Positions 1 through 11,500 of a stretch of DNA of 64,000 bases are shown here, piece by piece; positions within the stretch are counted from its first letter, which is position 1; the number at the start of each line of letters is the position of its first letter. A program made the position numbers and the translations under genes. Below the pieces are notes generated by a model that was given only the letters and a program-made list of their open reading frames with translations, had not been told where the DNA came from and did not search any database. Source of the stretch: Bolinopsis microptera (taxonomy: Eukaryota > Ctenophora > Tentaculata > Lobata > Bolinopsidae); NCBI RefSeq assembly GCF_026151205.1, contig NC_087076.1, forward strand, positions 11,632,902-11,696,901. Direction: 5' to 3'.

Positions 1-553
1 ATCCTTAGGTCAAAGACCACCAAAAAAATTTCAGCTTCCAACTCTTCCATCTTCGGTCCCCCCGCACCGGCCCACGCCCATATTTTATTGGTTTCTTATA
101 CAGGTAAAATATCTAGAAATCGGCTTTTTTAGTATGAAAGGAGTAATGTTAGCTGTTTAAAATTCTTATTCAAAAAAATAAATGTCATGAGGCATTTCGT
201 TTATGTGGGTTTTAAGATCTGATGATGTTGAGACCACCACGACGCCTTGGATGGCCAAGCCCCATTTAAAAATATTAAAATTTCGGGACACCGATTATTT
301 TATTTTATTTGTTTAATGATCCTGATTTTTTCACATTTCACATTTCCATATTTTGATAGTAGTGAATAAATTGATGATATAAACGTTCTAAAGTGCTAAA
401 AATATGGTAGAAACTACATAATCTCATGTCGAAAAATATCATTCAATTAAATGTCATATTCCAAAATTTTGCAAACTGACATAATTGACATTAATTGACA
501 TTAATTGACATTAATTGACATTAATTGGACATTAATTGACGTGCATTCCCCCC
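1..553 (+). mobile_element. Right part of a G/C-run-ended miniature element
   Basis: The left end lies outside the window. The segment matches the complete copy at 14162-14974 almost base for base: the same interior, the same array of 11-bp units (TTGACATTAAT) at about 481-540, and the same right end with a GACGT..GCATT motif followed by six C (548-553). The differences between the two copies are mostly single-base insertions and deletions in homopolymers. No transposase is encoded, so it would be non-autonomous. The target duplication cannot be checked because the left end is missing. Confidence 0.75.
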
Positions 554-567
554 GTTTTGGCTAGAGG

Positions 568-1493
568 TATGACCGACCGGTCCTAAGGTTTTGGCTGCCG
601 GACCAGAAAAGACCGGATTATTCCGGTTTGTTCGCATTTTTCCGGCGGAACCGGGTAGATAAGAAGAAGATTATTTAAGGCTCCGGAAAATTGAGATTGA
701 TCCTTGTTGTGGGTTTTATCGAATTATAGATATTAAAAGCCATGTGGACACAATGCGAAAGTGCTTACAGTCCGACTAACTGTGTTCACGCCTATGTCAC
801 ATTTCAACAACCAAACTTCTGCGCTGTGGAGCAGCAGTCACTTGTGATATGTTGTCGAGCAGTGCAGAGGTCACTGATTGATCTGCTGTATGAGCAGAGC
901 CTAGAAACGAGTTGGAATAAAATCAAAACATTGCAAGAATTCACGTGCGCTTGCCTAGCACAAATGTACAAATTGCCTTCAGTAGAAAAGCCAGATCCAG
1001 CAAGCAGGCAGCTCTTATAAGTTCGTGGGCGTAATATAACCGAGGATAATGTCCAAAGTGTTTTAATGGCATGATTGGCCTTTGTTTTTAATCCTTGACA
1101 TGTAGGGATTAGCACACGGGTTTGTTTTACCACAATAAAGCAGGACCCTCTTGCTCTGCTTGAAATGCTCCATAAGTAAAGCAATAAATGGGAGCTGTTT
1201 TGAGACTCACCACTCAAAGAAAATCTCACGCCGATCAACGGGGTCTTGAACATTCGCTGACAGATAACAGGCGACCGTGAGGCGTGGAATTTACCGTCAC
1301 GAGAGCAATGGACTGGATGCCCCTTGTAAGAATTTTTGACAAAATATTATACATTTTAGGAAACTTAAAAAAGAATGTCCTGTTGAATATCCGGACCCCA
1401 AATTTTTTGAAACCGGACCGAAACGAACCGGAACCGGAATTTAAAGCCGATATCCGGCTGGAACCGATTCAGCCGATATCCGGTCATTCCTAT
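568..1493. mobile_element. Ac-like hAT non-autonomous element
   Basis: A 926-bp segment is flanked by a perfect 8-bp direct repeat, GCTAGAGG, at 560-567 and 1494-1501. An 8-bp target duplication is the hallmark of the hAT superfamily. The ends are imperfect inverted repeats: TATGACCGACCGG on the left, and CCGGTCATTCCTAT on the right. Both subterminal regions are crowded with CCGGA/ACCGG motifs, as expected of Ac-type transposase binding sites. Short ORFs inside (742-1020 plus, 804-1253 minus) show no transposase motif. It sits only 14 bp from the end of the preceding element. Confidence 0.65.
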
Positions 1494-1667
1494 GCTAGAG
1501 GAGCTTTATTTCTACTATGGTCCATGGAGATATTTATCTTCTTCTGGCTATTAAATATATTTACTTGTATTACCCTTTAAAAACTTACTATGTGTTATTT
1601 TATCGCGAAGTTGTCTTTTAATTCACAACTAAATAATCACCCGTTTGACCCTGAATATCCCTAACAG

Positions 1668-1784
1668 GGCGCCGTACACATCTATACATCTGAAGGACAT
1701 GTACAACAGGAAGAGTGTACTGAGGTGTACCCGCTAAACGCAAGTACAGACCGCCAGAGTCCTCCTCATTAACCCTGAAACAAG
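1668..1784 (+). pseudogene. Candidate exon with one in-frame stop, unassigned
   Basis: The segment is bounded by a plausible acceptor (CTAACAG) and donor (AAG/GTGAGT). One frame reads YTSIHLKDMYNRKSVLRCTR, then a TAA (1735-1737), then TARVLLINPETR. This resembles the second half of an S1 RNA-binding fold as found in RRP5/PDCD11. However, it lies upstream of the exons for the first S1 domain at 5279-6452, so its order does not fit a collinear gene. It may be a displaced fragment, or chance. Confidence 0.22.
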
Positions 1785-1789
1785 GTGAG

Positions 1790-2145
1790 TTGTACCGCTT
1801 CTTGATGAGGCTAGTAGTTCTTTTTAGTAGATAAATTAAGGATTAACTGTGTGATTAGGTACAACAATTCCTACTGAAGCTACTCACTAGAAATATTTGG
1901 TTAGAAGTTTGTAAACATAATGTAACAGTGTAAATCATTGGTAAATGTACCAGTGTAAATGTAACAGTGTAAAATCTTGCAAATTGTAACCGTGTAATGT
2001 AACATGTTACAACTCTCAGACGTGCTGTTGATAACATTGAACTGCCATGTAACCATGAGACACCTGCTACCAACTAAAGAAGGGTGATGTGGTGGAGCTG
2101 TGGAGGTGGTCAGGGTTACTAAACGTGTGGGTGTATGTCTCACTT
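1790..2145. other. Intergenic, no gene seen
   Basis: AT-rich sequence with short repeated phrases (GTAACAGTGTAAA-like at 1920-2000). I see no supported gene. Confidence 0.5.
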
Positions 2146-3590
2146 ATGACGGTTCAGTAGTCTGTACGTCAGTCAAGTAGTCCTGTAGTTTTAGTCATCG
2201 CATGTAGTTCAGTCAGTATCTGTATTCAGTCATAGTCTGTAGTCAGTCATAGTCTGTAGTTCAGTCAGTAGTCTGTAGTTTCAGTCAGTAGTCCTGTACT
2301 CAGACAGTAGTCTGTACTTTCATCATAGTCTGTAGTTCAGTCAGTAGCTGTAGTTCAGTCAGTATCGTACTTCAGTCCAGTAGTCTGTAACTTCAGTCCA
2401 GTAGTCCCCCCCCCCCCTGTAGTTCAGTTCAGTAGTCTGTAGGTTCAGTCAAGTAGTCTGTACTTCAGTCAGTAGTCCCTGTACTCAGTCATAGTCCTGT
2501 ACTTCAGTCAGTAGTCTGTAGTTCCAGTCAGTATCGGTAGTTCAGTCAGTATCTGTACTCCAGTCAGTAAGTCTGTAACTTTCAGTCAGAGTCTAGTTAT
2601 CAGATCTGTAGTGTCAGTCAGTAAGTCTGTACTTCAGTCAGTAGTCTGTACTTCAGTCAGTAGTCTGAAGTTCAGTCAGTAGTCTGAAGTTCATTCAGTA
2701 GCTGTAGTTAGTCATGTAGTCTGTAGTACAGTCAGTAGTCTGTACTTCAGTCTAGTCTGTACTTTCAGTCAGTATGTCTGTACTTCAGTCAGTAGTCTGT
2801 ACTTCAGTCAGTAGTCGTAGTTCAGTCAGTAGTCTGTACTCAGTCAGTAGTCTATACTTCAGTCAGTAGATTGTACTATCAGTCAGTAGTCTGTAGTTCA
2901 GTCAAGTAGTCTGGTACTTCAGGCAGTAGTCTGTAGTTTAGTCAGTAGCATTAGTTTCAGTCCGTAGTCCTTAGTTCAGTCAGTAGTCTGTAGTTTTCAG
3001 TCAGTAGTCTGTAAGTTAGTCAGTAGTCTGTAGTTTCAGTCAGTAGATCTGTACTTCAGGTCAGTAGTCTGTACTTCAGTCAGTAGTCTGTACTTCAGTC
3101 AGTAGTCCTGTACTCATCAGTAGTCTGTACTTCAGTCAGTAGTCTGTAGTTCATCAGTAGTCTGAAACTTCATCAGTAAGTCTGTAGATTAGTCAGTACA
3201 TTAGTCAGTCAGTTAGTCTGTAGTTTTCCAGTAGTAGTCTTTAGGTTCAGTCAGTAGTCTGTAGTTTCAGTCAGTAGTCCTGTAGTTCAGTCAGAATCCT
3301 GTACTTCAGTCAGAGTCTGTACTTCAGTCATAGTCTGTACTTCAGTCAGTAGTCTTAGTTCATGTCAGTAGTCGGTAGTCAGTCAGTAGTCTGTACTTCG
3401 TCAGTAGTCTGTACTTCAGTCAGTAGTCTGTAGTTCAGGTCAGTATCTGTACTTCCAGTCAGTAGTCTGTAATTCAGTCAGTAGTCTTAGTTCAGGTCAG
3501 AGTCTGTAGGTTCAGGTCAGAGTCTGTAGTTTAGTCAGTAGTCAGTAGTACATCAGTAGTCTGTCTATCAGTCTAGTCAGTCTTTATATC
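2146..3590. repeat. Noisy 19-20-bp minisatellite
   Basis: About 1.4 kb of tandem copies of a unit close to CAGTCAGTAGTCTGTAGTT, with a variant ending in ACTT. I estimate about 70 copies. Copies differ mainly by one-base gains and losses, and a run of 12 C interrupts the array at about 2406. The indel-dominated noise is more like uncorrected long-read error than ordinary substitution drift. No spacers and no coding capacity are visible. Confidence 0.9.
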
Positions 3591-5278
3591 ACTTGTATTA
3601 ATACTACTGGACTGCCGTGTGATGAACACTCGAGACTCATGCTATGGTCAATAATGAATGATAATGAACAAAAATGAATATGATTATTTCGGATAAATGA
3701 TAGTGAATACGAAAGTTTAGTGATTGATGGATTGGCACTACCCCGAGCCGTACTTACTCTGCATTAAACGCCGTTAAAATGGTTTAATTACAAATCATTT
3801 AAAGGATACAACACCACATACATAAATATATAACACTATTAGGGAATGACAATAGCTTATACTCTTACATTAATTTAGAACAGTAATACAGAGTCTGAAG
3901 AATGTCACAGATATCTTATCAGGAAAATGGCAGTAAATTGTTGGATGGCGTGTAGCATTGGTAAATACCTCGAAGATAGTCATATTTCGTTCTGGCGATA
4001 AAAGTTTTGTGTTTCGTTGCTGTACTTCCCGCAACTTTAATCACACCTTTTAATCACACTTCCTAAACCTGGGCAACGTAGCGACTGTGGAGTGTGGGTA
4101 TTCTGATTACCAAATATGTCACGTGAACACTAAACAGTTTGTAATTAGTTTTAAAGCACGATATTAAACACCGGAAATCAACTCCCTGAGTATGCCTCAG
4201 ATAGACTCTTTGTAATTTTTGGCTCGTCGATATCTGGCTGTGATTCATTCAGCATCGGTGGTATTTTCTTCAATTAAAACACATGGAGTAGAACACAATT
4301 GTCGCGCCAAAATTTACCTGAAACTGCCGTGGTTTCTGAGTGTGATACTGATTAAATACAGATTTCCTTTAAAAATGTAATTTTCAGAAAGAAAAAGTAG
4401 GAGCATGATATTCCGGAAAAATCCATAGCCAGAAAGTCTAAAGATGATTCTATTTCTGATCTGGGCAAACCATTGAGGGGGGTGGGTTTATGATCTTACA
4501 TACAAGGTAAACTATAAACACATATTATTGTTAATTATAAAAGATTACTAGTGTAACCCGCATACGCCAGGGATTTCACTGCCGCGTTAAAAAAGGGTAG
4601 GAGATTACCCGCTGAGTCAAAACCCGGATTTAGCGAGCATTCTATTCGGAGTGCCTCCACGTATCCAAATAGTATGCTTAAAAAGATAGAATTCTAATGA
4701 ATAATCAATAAAAATTAAACCCTTAAACTCCCATGCACCACATCCACCTATCATATTGTGAACATGCATTACTTGGCGTATGAAAGTATGAACTCTCTCT
4801 AAAGTACCAAACAGACCGTTTGAGCAATCCCTCGCCCTAAGTTAATTTATAGTATTAATATGACCATGTAATATATACGCCATGTAATATATACGCAGCA
4901 TATGCAGAGAGAGAGCTAGCCCCGAACTCTTGCCGTTCTTCTCAAGCCATTTTATATGTAACATATTTGTGGTACAAAACCATCATTAAACACATTACCA
5001 CCGCCGATTTATATAAAATTTGTTATTGCTTCGTCAGAGTTTGTCGCACTATACCAATAAACCAGTCCCGTAACTATTGCCGTTTTTTTTTGTATAACCG
5101 TTCGGAAATTACACACAGACACACACACATAACACACACACAGACACACACACATTACTTGGTGTTATTAAGTTGATAATACACTTGCTATGTACCTGAC
5201 CTTTGTATGCTCTCATTGGCACAAATCCAAATGATCACCTCTCTAACAACATATTAATGTGGATATTCCTTTTTTTAG
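3591..5278. other. Intergenic/intronic, no gene seen
   Basis: AT-rich sequence with no exon I can support. It contains a short CA-rich microsatellite (ACACACAGAC-type) at about 5111-5157 and a duplicated ATGTAATATATACGC phrase near 4865-4895. Confidence 0.5.
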
Positions 5279-6452
5279 AAACAGTCCCCTGGTAATGGCC
5301 TGATGCTCTGGTGTTGTTCTGAAGGTGGTGAGGGTTGATGTGGTAGTGAACCTGCCCAATGGATTGACTGGCTTTATCAAGGTAATGTGAATATCATTTC
5401 GATGTTAAATTGTATGTGTGGCACCAAATAAAGCTTTGAATAGATCTAGCTAAGGATAAAATAATTTTGATAACAAATTAAGTGCAATTTAAATGCATAC
5501 CGAATAACAATGAAATGAAGAAACTAGAAGTAGAAGTAATTTTTATACATATTGAATTCTGTGTTGATCCATATCTAATTTATTATCATAATATGCCTAG
5601 GTACTGATCTCGCGAGGAATTTAACATGTTATCGAGGAACAACGCTGAAGGTGACGAGGACGCAGAAGGTGAAGAGGGTTAGTTTCCTCTGTTGGAAGAT
5701 TTGAAGAAGAGAAATGTAACTTACAGAACGGTGGCGTGAGAGTTCACTCACACTGTGTCTATACCAAACTCAGAGATTCGATAACTAAAGTAATCATAAC
5801 AAGTTCCTAAACAGCGTCTTTTGAACACAATTTTATAATGTACAGCCCCCTATAAACAAACATAGTATCTCTAATTCTTTAAGCTCCTGTAATTCCACTT
5901 AATTTCCAGGAACTAGACTCTGTGACGTGGTAATCATGGACAGTTCTTATCCTGGCTCGGTTGTGATGTAGTTACAGTTGGACAAGACACGGCAACTCAA
6001 CCTCACACCAAATCGGCGAAGTGAACGTTCTGTCAAGCAACTGTGGATATCACAAGAATATGGTAAGGAGATTTTCATCGATTTAAAGGACTAGTGACCA
6101 ACCTGTACCTTCTTCAACCGAATATCGTTTTTAGTATGAAATGTTTCAATGTTGCTTTATTAGCCGACCTTATTTCCGGTAGGTTTTCATCTTAAAAATA
6201 GCACTAAAGAATGATTGTGCCACTATTTTAAACAAAATTACAGTTTAGATATCTGATAGTGAAGTTGTAACATTAAAAACATGTGCTACAAGGAGTCATC
6301 CAGAGTGTCGATAGAGACGTACATGGTGAACGTGGGAGTCAAGGGAGTAACCGCCTTCCCCAACAAGAGTGCAGTGCTATCCTGCAGAAGTGTGATCTTG
6401 TCCGGGTGGTGGTCAATAACGTTTAACGATGGCAACCTTATTTTTGGTGGAG
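5279..6452 (+). pseudogene. PDCD11: RRP5/PDCD11-like first S1 domains, frameshifted exons
   Basis: Four exon-like blocks (5279-5381, 5601-5677, 5910-6062, about 6281-6452) carry peptides in the order of the N-terminus of RRP5/PDCD11, the multi-S1 protein needed for 18S rRNA processing in the nucleolus. Block 1 gives GVVLKVVRVDVVVNLPNG then LTGFIK, the core of S1 domain 1. Block 2 gives SREEFNML and an acidic tail. Block 3 gives QLDKTRQLNLTPN. Block 4 gives HVLQGVIQSVDRDV, then VNVGVKGVTAFPNKSA, then CDLVRVVVNNV and NDGNLIFGG, which together form S1 domain 2. Donors such as AAG/GTAATG and ATG/GTAAGG are good, but every block needs one or more single-base frame shifts. No later S1 repeats follow; transposon remains do. 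It is either a 5' gene fragment or pseudogene, or a true exon set damaged by sequencing indels. The family assignment comes from peptide resemblance read by eye. Confidence 0.6.
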
Positions 6453-6474
6453 GTGTGTTATAAATCTCGTGCAG

Positions 6475-6493
6475 CCCCCCCCCCCCCCGGGGG
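6475..6493. repeat. C14G5 homopolymer junction
   Basis: Fourteen C followed directly by five G, just after the last RRP5-like block. It could be a decayed terminus of a G/C-run element like those at 14162 and 60525, but no partner end was found nearby. Confidence 0.6.
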
Positions 6494-7199
6494 ATAATTA
6501 AATTGTTTTTTAATTTCTCTCTCCAGAGTTTGAATTGGAGAAAATACAATAAAATGTTTGACATCAATCTACAATCAGCTGAAATTTCTTGCAATTCTAA
6601 GAAGAATTACGTGAGTTATTAAAGGTGCGCGTAATGGGCAGTGTACTTCTGGGCCACTCTGTAATAATGGGTAGCCTCCTGGCAGTGTAGCCAGGGTCAT
6701 ACATTTAAATTAAAAATTTAATTTTAGCAGGAGATAAATTATTAATCATCTCTTATTAACTGTCTAATTAGCACAGTCTAATTAACACAGACTGTACGCG
6801 GTAAGGGATAAAGCACTTTCGGAGAAAAACAGTAACCACGTTCTCTCTCTGACCGGCCAGTCACCTTGTTAATATCACCGTTAAGAACAGGCTGCTAACG
6901 GACTGAGATGTACCTTCTTGGGGGGGTTAAAAAAAAAAGAATCAAAGAATGCAACTCCTGCTAGTACACGCCAGGTCTCCCAAAGTATATACATAATTAT
7001 AAATGAATAAATATCTACGCAACAGACCTCTTAGAGTCTTGAAGCTGTCAAACCCATTTTCGTTGTAGTACTTCAGCGGGCAGACAAGGGTCTTCCGAGC
7101 AAGGTCAACGCCTGGGATTGGTGTCTCTATGCGGAGGTAGGCCTAGATGGGTCTAGATTGGGTTTTAGTGTAATTCCTGATGTGAAATACTAGGAGGTT
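6494..7199. other. Intergenic with transposon scraps
   Basis: No gene is supported. The stretch includes the mariner-terminus fragment at 6603-6653, and runs of G7 and A10 at about 6920-6940. Confidence 0.5.
6603..6653. mobile_element. Fragment of mariner-like terminal inverted repeat
   Basis: It begins with GAATTACGTGAGTTATTAA, identical over 19 bp to the right terminal repeat of the element at 34508-36036. It then continues with a diverged version of that end (GGGCCACTCTGTA against GGGCCACCCTGTA). Only this outer piece is present. Confidence 0.6.
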
Positions 7200-8105
7200 A
7201 CCCAAAGAGATCTTCCTTTTCTAGTCTTTTTGACTGTTCCACAAATTTGATGATGTGGTTGAGTTTACTGTTGTGATTTCCTCCATTGTAAGAAGAGGTT
7301 TACCAAATATCCTCATTCTGAGTGTCATCAGCTGGATGCATTCACAGAGGAAGTGCTGGGAAGTTCTGCTTCCCCTGGGCAGTGTTTGCAGTCTTGCGTC
7401 TCAAAGTTGACGTTATTTGCCACAATCTGGAAGTAAGCTAGTGGGCTGCGACCTGAAAGTAGCCATGTTAGCCATCTGATGTGAGTTCCTGAAATATTAA
7501 GATTCCTGTATTTGTATTTGTTGAAAAACAGTTCGAGAGGAATTTTTCCTTTATCACTGACTGCAACCTGTTTGCACTTTTGAGGTGGAGTTTGAAGAGA
7601 TACTCCTTGATGGTATTGTTGATGATGCCTTCCGGTAGTGGGAGGAAAGGTTCCGGTCCTATGGGGATACTGCTGGATCCCTCCCTTGCGAGTTCGTCAG
7701 CCAGTTCATTACCGTATACTCCTTCGTGTCCTGGGACCCACCTAAGTTCTACTCGGTGAGAGGTACCTAGTGTGTTGGTCAGCGATGTCCAGCACTAGTC
7801 TGGAGCTGATATTGACTCATATTAGTGCTGTTAAGCGCTTTGAGTGAGGCATGGGAATCTGAGAATAGGCTAATGGTTGATGATGTTCCTATGTTATCAT
7901 TGATCCAGATACCATGTGGAGCGCAAAGAGCTCACATTGATAAACTGTTGCCAGCATGCCAAGTTGGTCACTGACTCTGTGGTATTCCTGTGTTCCTTTA
8001 ATGACATAGAATTCGATATAGCTGATGGCAGATTTCCTGTCCTGAATAATTACCTTGAAACGTCGGTACAGCGTGGTAGCCTTGGGGAAGCGACTTATTG
8101 TAATT
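7200..8105 (-). pseudogene. LINE ORF2 remnant: RNase H domain and C-terminal zinc knuckle
   Basis: Reading the minus strand gives pieces of a Jockey/R1-type non-LTR retrotransposon RNase H in three shifting frames. QLGMLATVYQCELFALHMV lies near 7905-7965. FSDSHASLKALNS carries the catalytic Asp near 7825-7865. RVELRWVPGHEGVYGNELAD and ELAREGSSSIP at about 7665-7760 are the C-terminal signature with its His and Asp. Downstream, WLTWLLSGRSPLAYFQ, a CKHCPG and, after a frameshift, HFLCECIQLMTLRMRIFG form the usual CxxC..HxxxxC tail. Stops and indels make it non-functional. Confidence 0.8.
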
Positions 8106-8510
8106 AAGAGAAGAAAGATTCTTCCAGAAAGTTCTACTGCTCACACACTACAAGGGCAAATTAGCTTGTTCACGCTTGACTCGTTCCCCCAACAGGTGGT
8201 TTGTACACAGCCGTTTAACAAGACAATACAGTTTGGTTTATCTTGTCTCCTGTTGGAGACTCCTCAAAGAAGTGAGCCGAGTAACAATGCTTTGAGTAAC
8301 CATGGTAACGATCACGGTAACCATGGCAACGATTCAGAGCAGAACTGTAACACGTCTAGTAATGCATGTATGTAACCATTGTAGATTGAATCAAGCTGTA
8401 TTCAAGATATTATTGTATGTTTAGGGGTGTGATGATGACTTGATTTCAAGTTGTTCTCAACAGATAAATTTTGATAGTTGAGAGCCTAGATCTATTTTCA
8501 AATAAAAGTA
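8106..8510. other. POLQ upstream region
   Basis: 405 bp between the LINE remnant and the POLQ start. An open stretch in the POLQ frame runs from inside the LINE relic to a stop at 8373, with GGTAAC-type donor-like sites at 8300-8325. It may hold a 5' exon or untranslated exon, but there is no recognisable coding signal. Confidence 0.35.
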
Positions 8511-11500
8511 ATGTATACACTTTCAGGTAAACGACGTTTAGGTGCTCGTCCGATCAAGAAACTGTCAACTTTTTTATCAAATGTTTCCAAGCAACCTCTC
8601 TCTCCTAAAACTACTTCCAACAAACCAGTTGTACATACTTTTCCGGACAAAAAACAAACCCCAACTGTGTCAGCCCATCGCGCTGTTCCTCGGTATAATG
8701 GCAATATGTCCAACGGAACTGCTTCGAAAATTCCTGCAAACAAGAAGAATATAGTGTCCCCTGAACAAATTACCCATGGTAATCCAGAAGGAGGAATAAC
8801 GCGTGAAATGTGTGAGCTGGCACGGTGGGGCTTACCTCCTAGTGTTCTGTCTCGTTACCACCAAGCGGGGATAACCCACATGTTCACCTGGCAGGCAGAG
8901 TGCCTGTCTCTGAACGGTGTCCTCTCTGGTAAGAACCTGGTGTACTGTGCCCCCACTTCTGCCGGCAAGACTCTTGTAGCGGAGCTGTTGTTGCTGAAGC
9001 GAGTCTTGGAGACAAAACAGAAGGTCTTGTTCATCCTGCCATTCGTTAGTGTAGCTGGGGAGAAAACATCTTATTTGGAGGGGATACTACAGGGTACGGG
9101 ACTTAAAGTGGGTGGCTTTTTCGGATCTAAAGGTCCTCCAGGGGGTATGAGCAAAGTGGATGTAGCAGTTTGCACTATAGAGAAAGGTAACAGTATAGTT
9201 AATAGAATGATGGAGAAAGGGGAGCTAGGAGAGATAGGATGCGTGGTGGTAGACGAGGTTCACATGGTGGGAGACTCCTCACGGGGGTATCTTCTAGAAC
9301 TCCTCCTCACCAAACTCCTCTACCACTCCAGGCAAGAAAACTCGTCCTCTTCCTCCCTACAGATAGTGGGAATGAGTGCTACCCTCCCTAACCTGGACCT
9401 ACTGAGCCGGTGGCTGGACGCAGCACTTTACACTACAGACTTTAGACCAGTTCCCCTGACCCAGCTGGTGAAGATAGGGAACATTGTGCACGACTTAACA
9501 GGGAAACCAGTCAGAGAACTCCCATCCCTTCCTCACGAACATATCACATTCCTTTGTCAGGAAGTCCTCCAGTCTGGACACAACGTCCTTATATTCTGTT
9601 CTACTAAAGCTTGGACTGAGAAACTCTGTGATCTGATAGCAGGTACTCTACTCAACAAAACCCCCGCTTTAGACCAGACCTTGGTGTTGAACGCGGAGGG
9701 TTTAAAGGAGATATCTCAGCAGCTGCGCAGGTTGCCCATGACTGTGGACCCTGTGTTAGAGCGGTGTGTGAGACGTGGCATTGCATACCATCACGCGGGG
9801 CTGACTATTCAGGAGAGAGAGGTGGTAGAAGCAGGGTTCCGGAGAGGTGTTATCAGGGTCCTGATAGCCACCAGTACTCTGAGTGCGGGAGTTAACCTTC
9901 CTGCTAGACGAGTCATAATCAGGTCCCCAAAGTTCGGTCCTTCTTACATGTCACCCCTGGTGTACCAACAGATGTCAGGGAGAGCGGGGAGGATGGGGGT
10001 TGATGAGGCGGGGGACTGTGTTCTTATCTGTACACCTCAGGAAAGGGGCGCTATCGACAAGATCGTATCTAATGTCATAGATCCTGTATCTAGCTGTTTG
10101 GGCGGGAACAGACTTGGAGCTGCAATGAAGAGAGCAATGTTAGAGATAATCGCTGGTGGGATAGTTTCTAAGACTCATGAGGTTACTGAGTACTTTCAGA
10201 GCACCTTGTTGGCGGCAGAACAGAAACACTGCCCTGAAATATTAACTTCAGCTCTAGAATTTCTAGTGGAATATGAGTTCATATCTAAGCAGGAGAACTC
10301 TGAAGGTGAAATGGTTTACACGGCGACAAAGTTAGGTTTTGGTACCTTGAACTCAGCCCTTCCACCCGAAGAGGCTCTAGATCTGCTATCTCATCTTGTG
10401 AAAGCGAGACGGAACTTTAACTTGGAGTCTGAACTGCAGCTGGTTTTTGAAGTTACTCCGTTATCTGTTTCAAGGAACTGGGCAACCCCAGATTGGCTTT
10501 CTTTCCACACAATGTGGTCTAACCTGTCTCCTGCCTACAAGAGAGCAGGTAACAATGTGGGTGTTGATGAAGGGTACCTGGTTGGGGCTGCCTCTGGGCA
10601 CGCCCCTACTCGAACAGAACAGCAGAAACTTAAATTTCAGATTCACTTGCGCTTCATTGCTGCCCTGGCGTTATTAGAGTCGATCGAGGAGGTACCCATA
10701 GATCGGATAGCTAATAAATACTCCACCAACAGAGGTCTGCTCCAATCCTTACAAACAGCCGCCTCCTCATACGCCGGCCAAGTTGCCGTGTTCTGTGAGA
10801 GACTGGGGTTCAGAACTCTGGGACTATTGCTATCTGATCTACAAGTGAGGCTGTTCAGTGGGGTACAGAAGGAGTTGTGTGATCTGGTCAGAGTACAGCT
10901 TCTCACTGGACCTCTAGCCAGGGTACTGTACAATGAAGGGTACACTGGTGTTGCTAAACTCTCCCTCGCTGATCCAGAGACAATAAAAACACTGCTACAA
11001 GGAGTGTTGCCTTTTAAAGACAAGGAGGAGACTAAGGAGAGGAGTTGGTTAGATAAGAGACATGGTCTTACTGAGCTGGAGGCTGCTACTCTCATGATAG
11101 AGAGTGCTAAGGAGCTCCTGCAGGAGGACCTGGCTCAGATGGACTTCAAGGTGGACTTGTCGGACATTCTTAAAACTAAAGATAAGAAGAAAAAGTCACA
11201 TAGGACGAGTAATGCTCTTTATCAGGGTGAGGTTGGGGAATCTTCCCGCAGTAGGGTAGGAGAAACACTTCGGAATAGGGCTAGTGCTGTTAAAGACTTG
11301 ACATCATCTGTTCTGGAGATTCCTGATATCCTCACCCCTCACAGACCAACTCAATCTGTAATACTTAGAGCGTCCTCTAAGCGGAAATCCAGTTTTGGTG
11401 GAGCACTAGGAGAGGGCCAGAAACAATCTAGTAAAGCTGAAACTGTTAGAATTAACGATCTCGACATTTCTTCTTCATTCGACGAATTCAATTTGTCCGC

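Noticed and set aside
742-1253. Two overlapping ORFs inside the hAT element as a transposase
   Set aside because: No BED finger, RNase H-like or dimerisation motif is visible in either frame.
2146-3590. Regularly spaced repeats reminiscent of a CRISPR array
   Set aside because: The units are contiguous and degenerate with no unique spacers, and the genes around it are eukaryotic.
8055-8375. Open frame in the POLQ frame just upstream, as a first POLQ exon
   Set aside because: Its first part lies on the antisense LINE remnant, it ends in a stop before the POLQ ATG, and no donor could be chosen convincingly.
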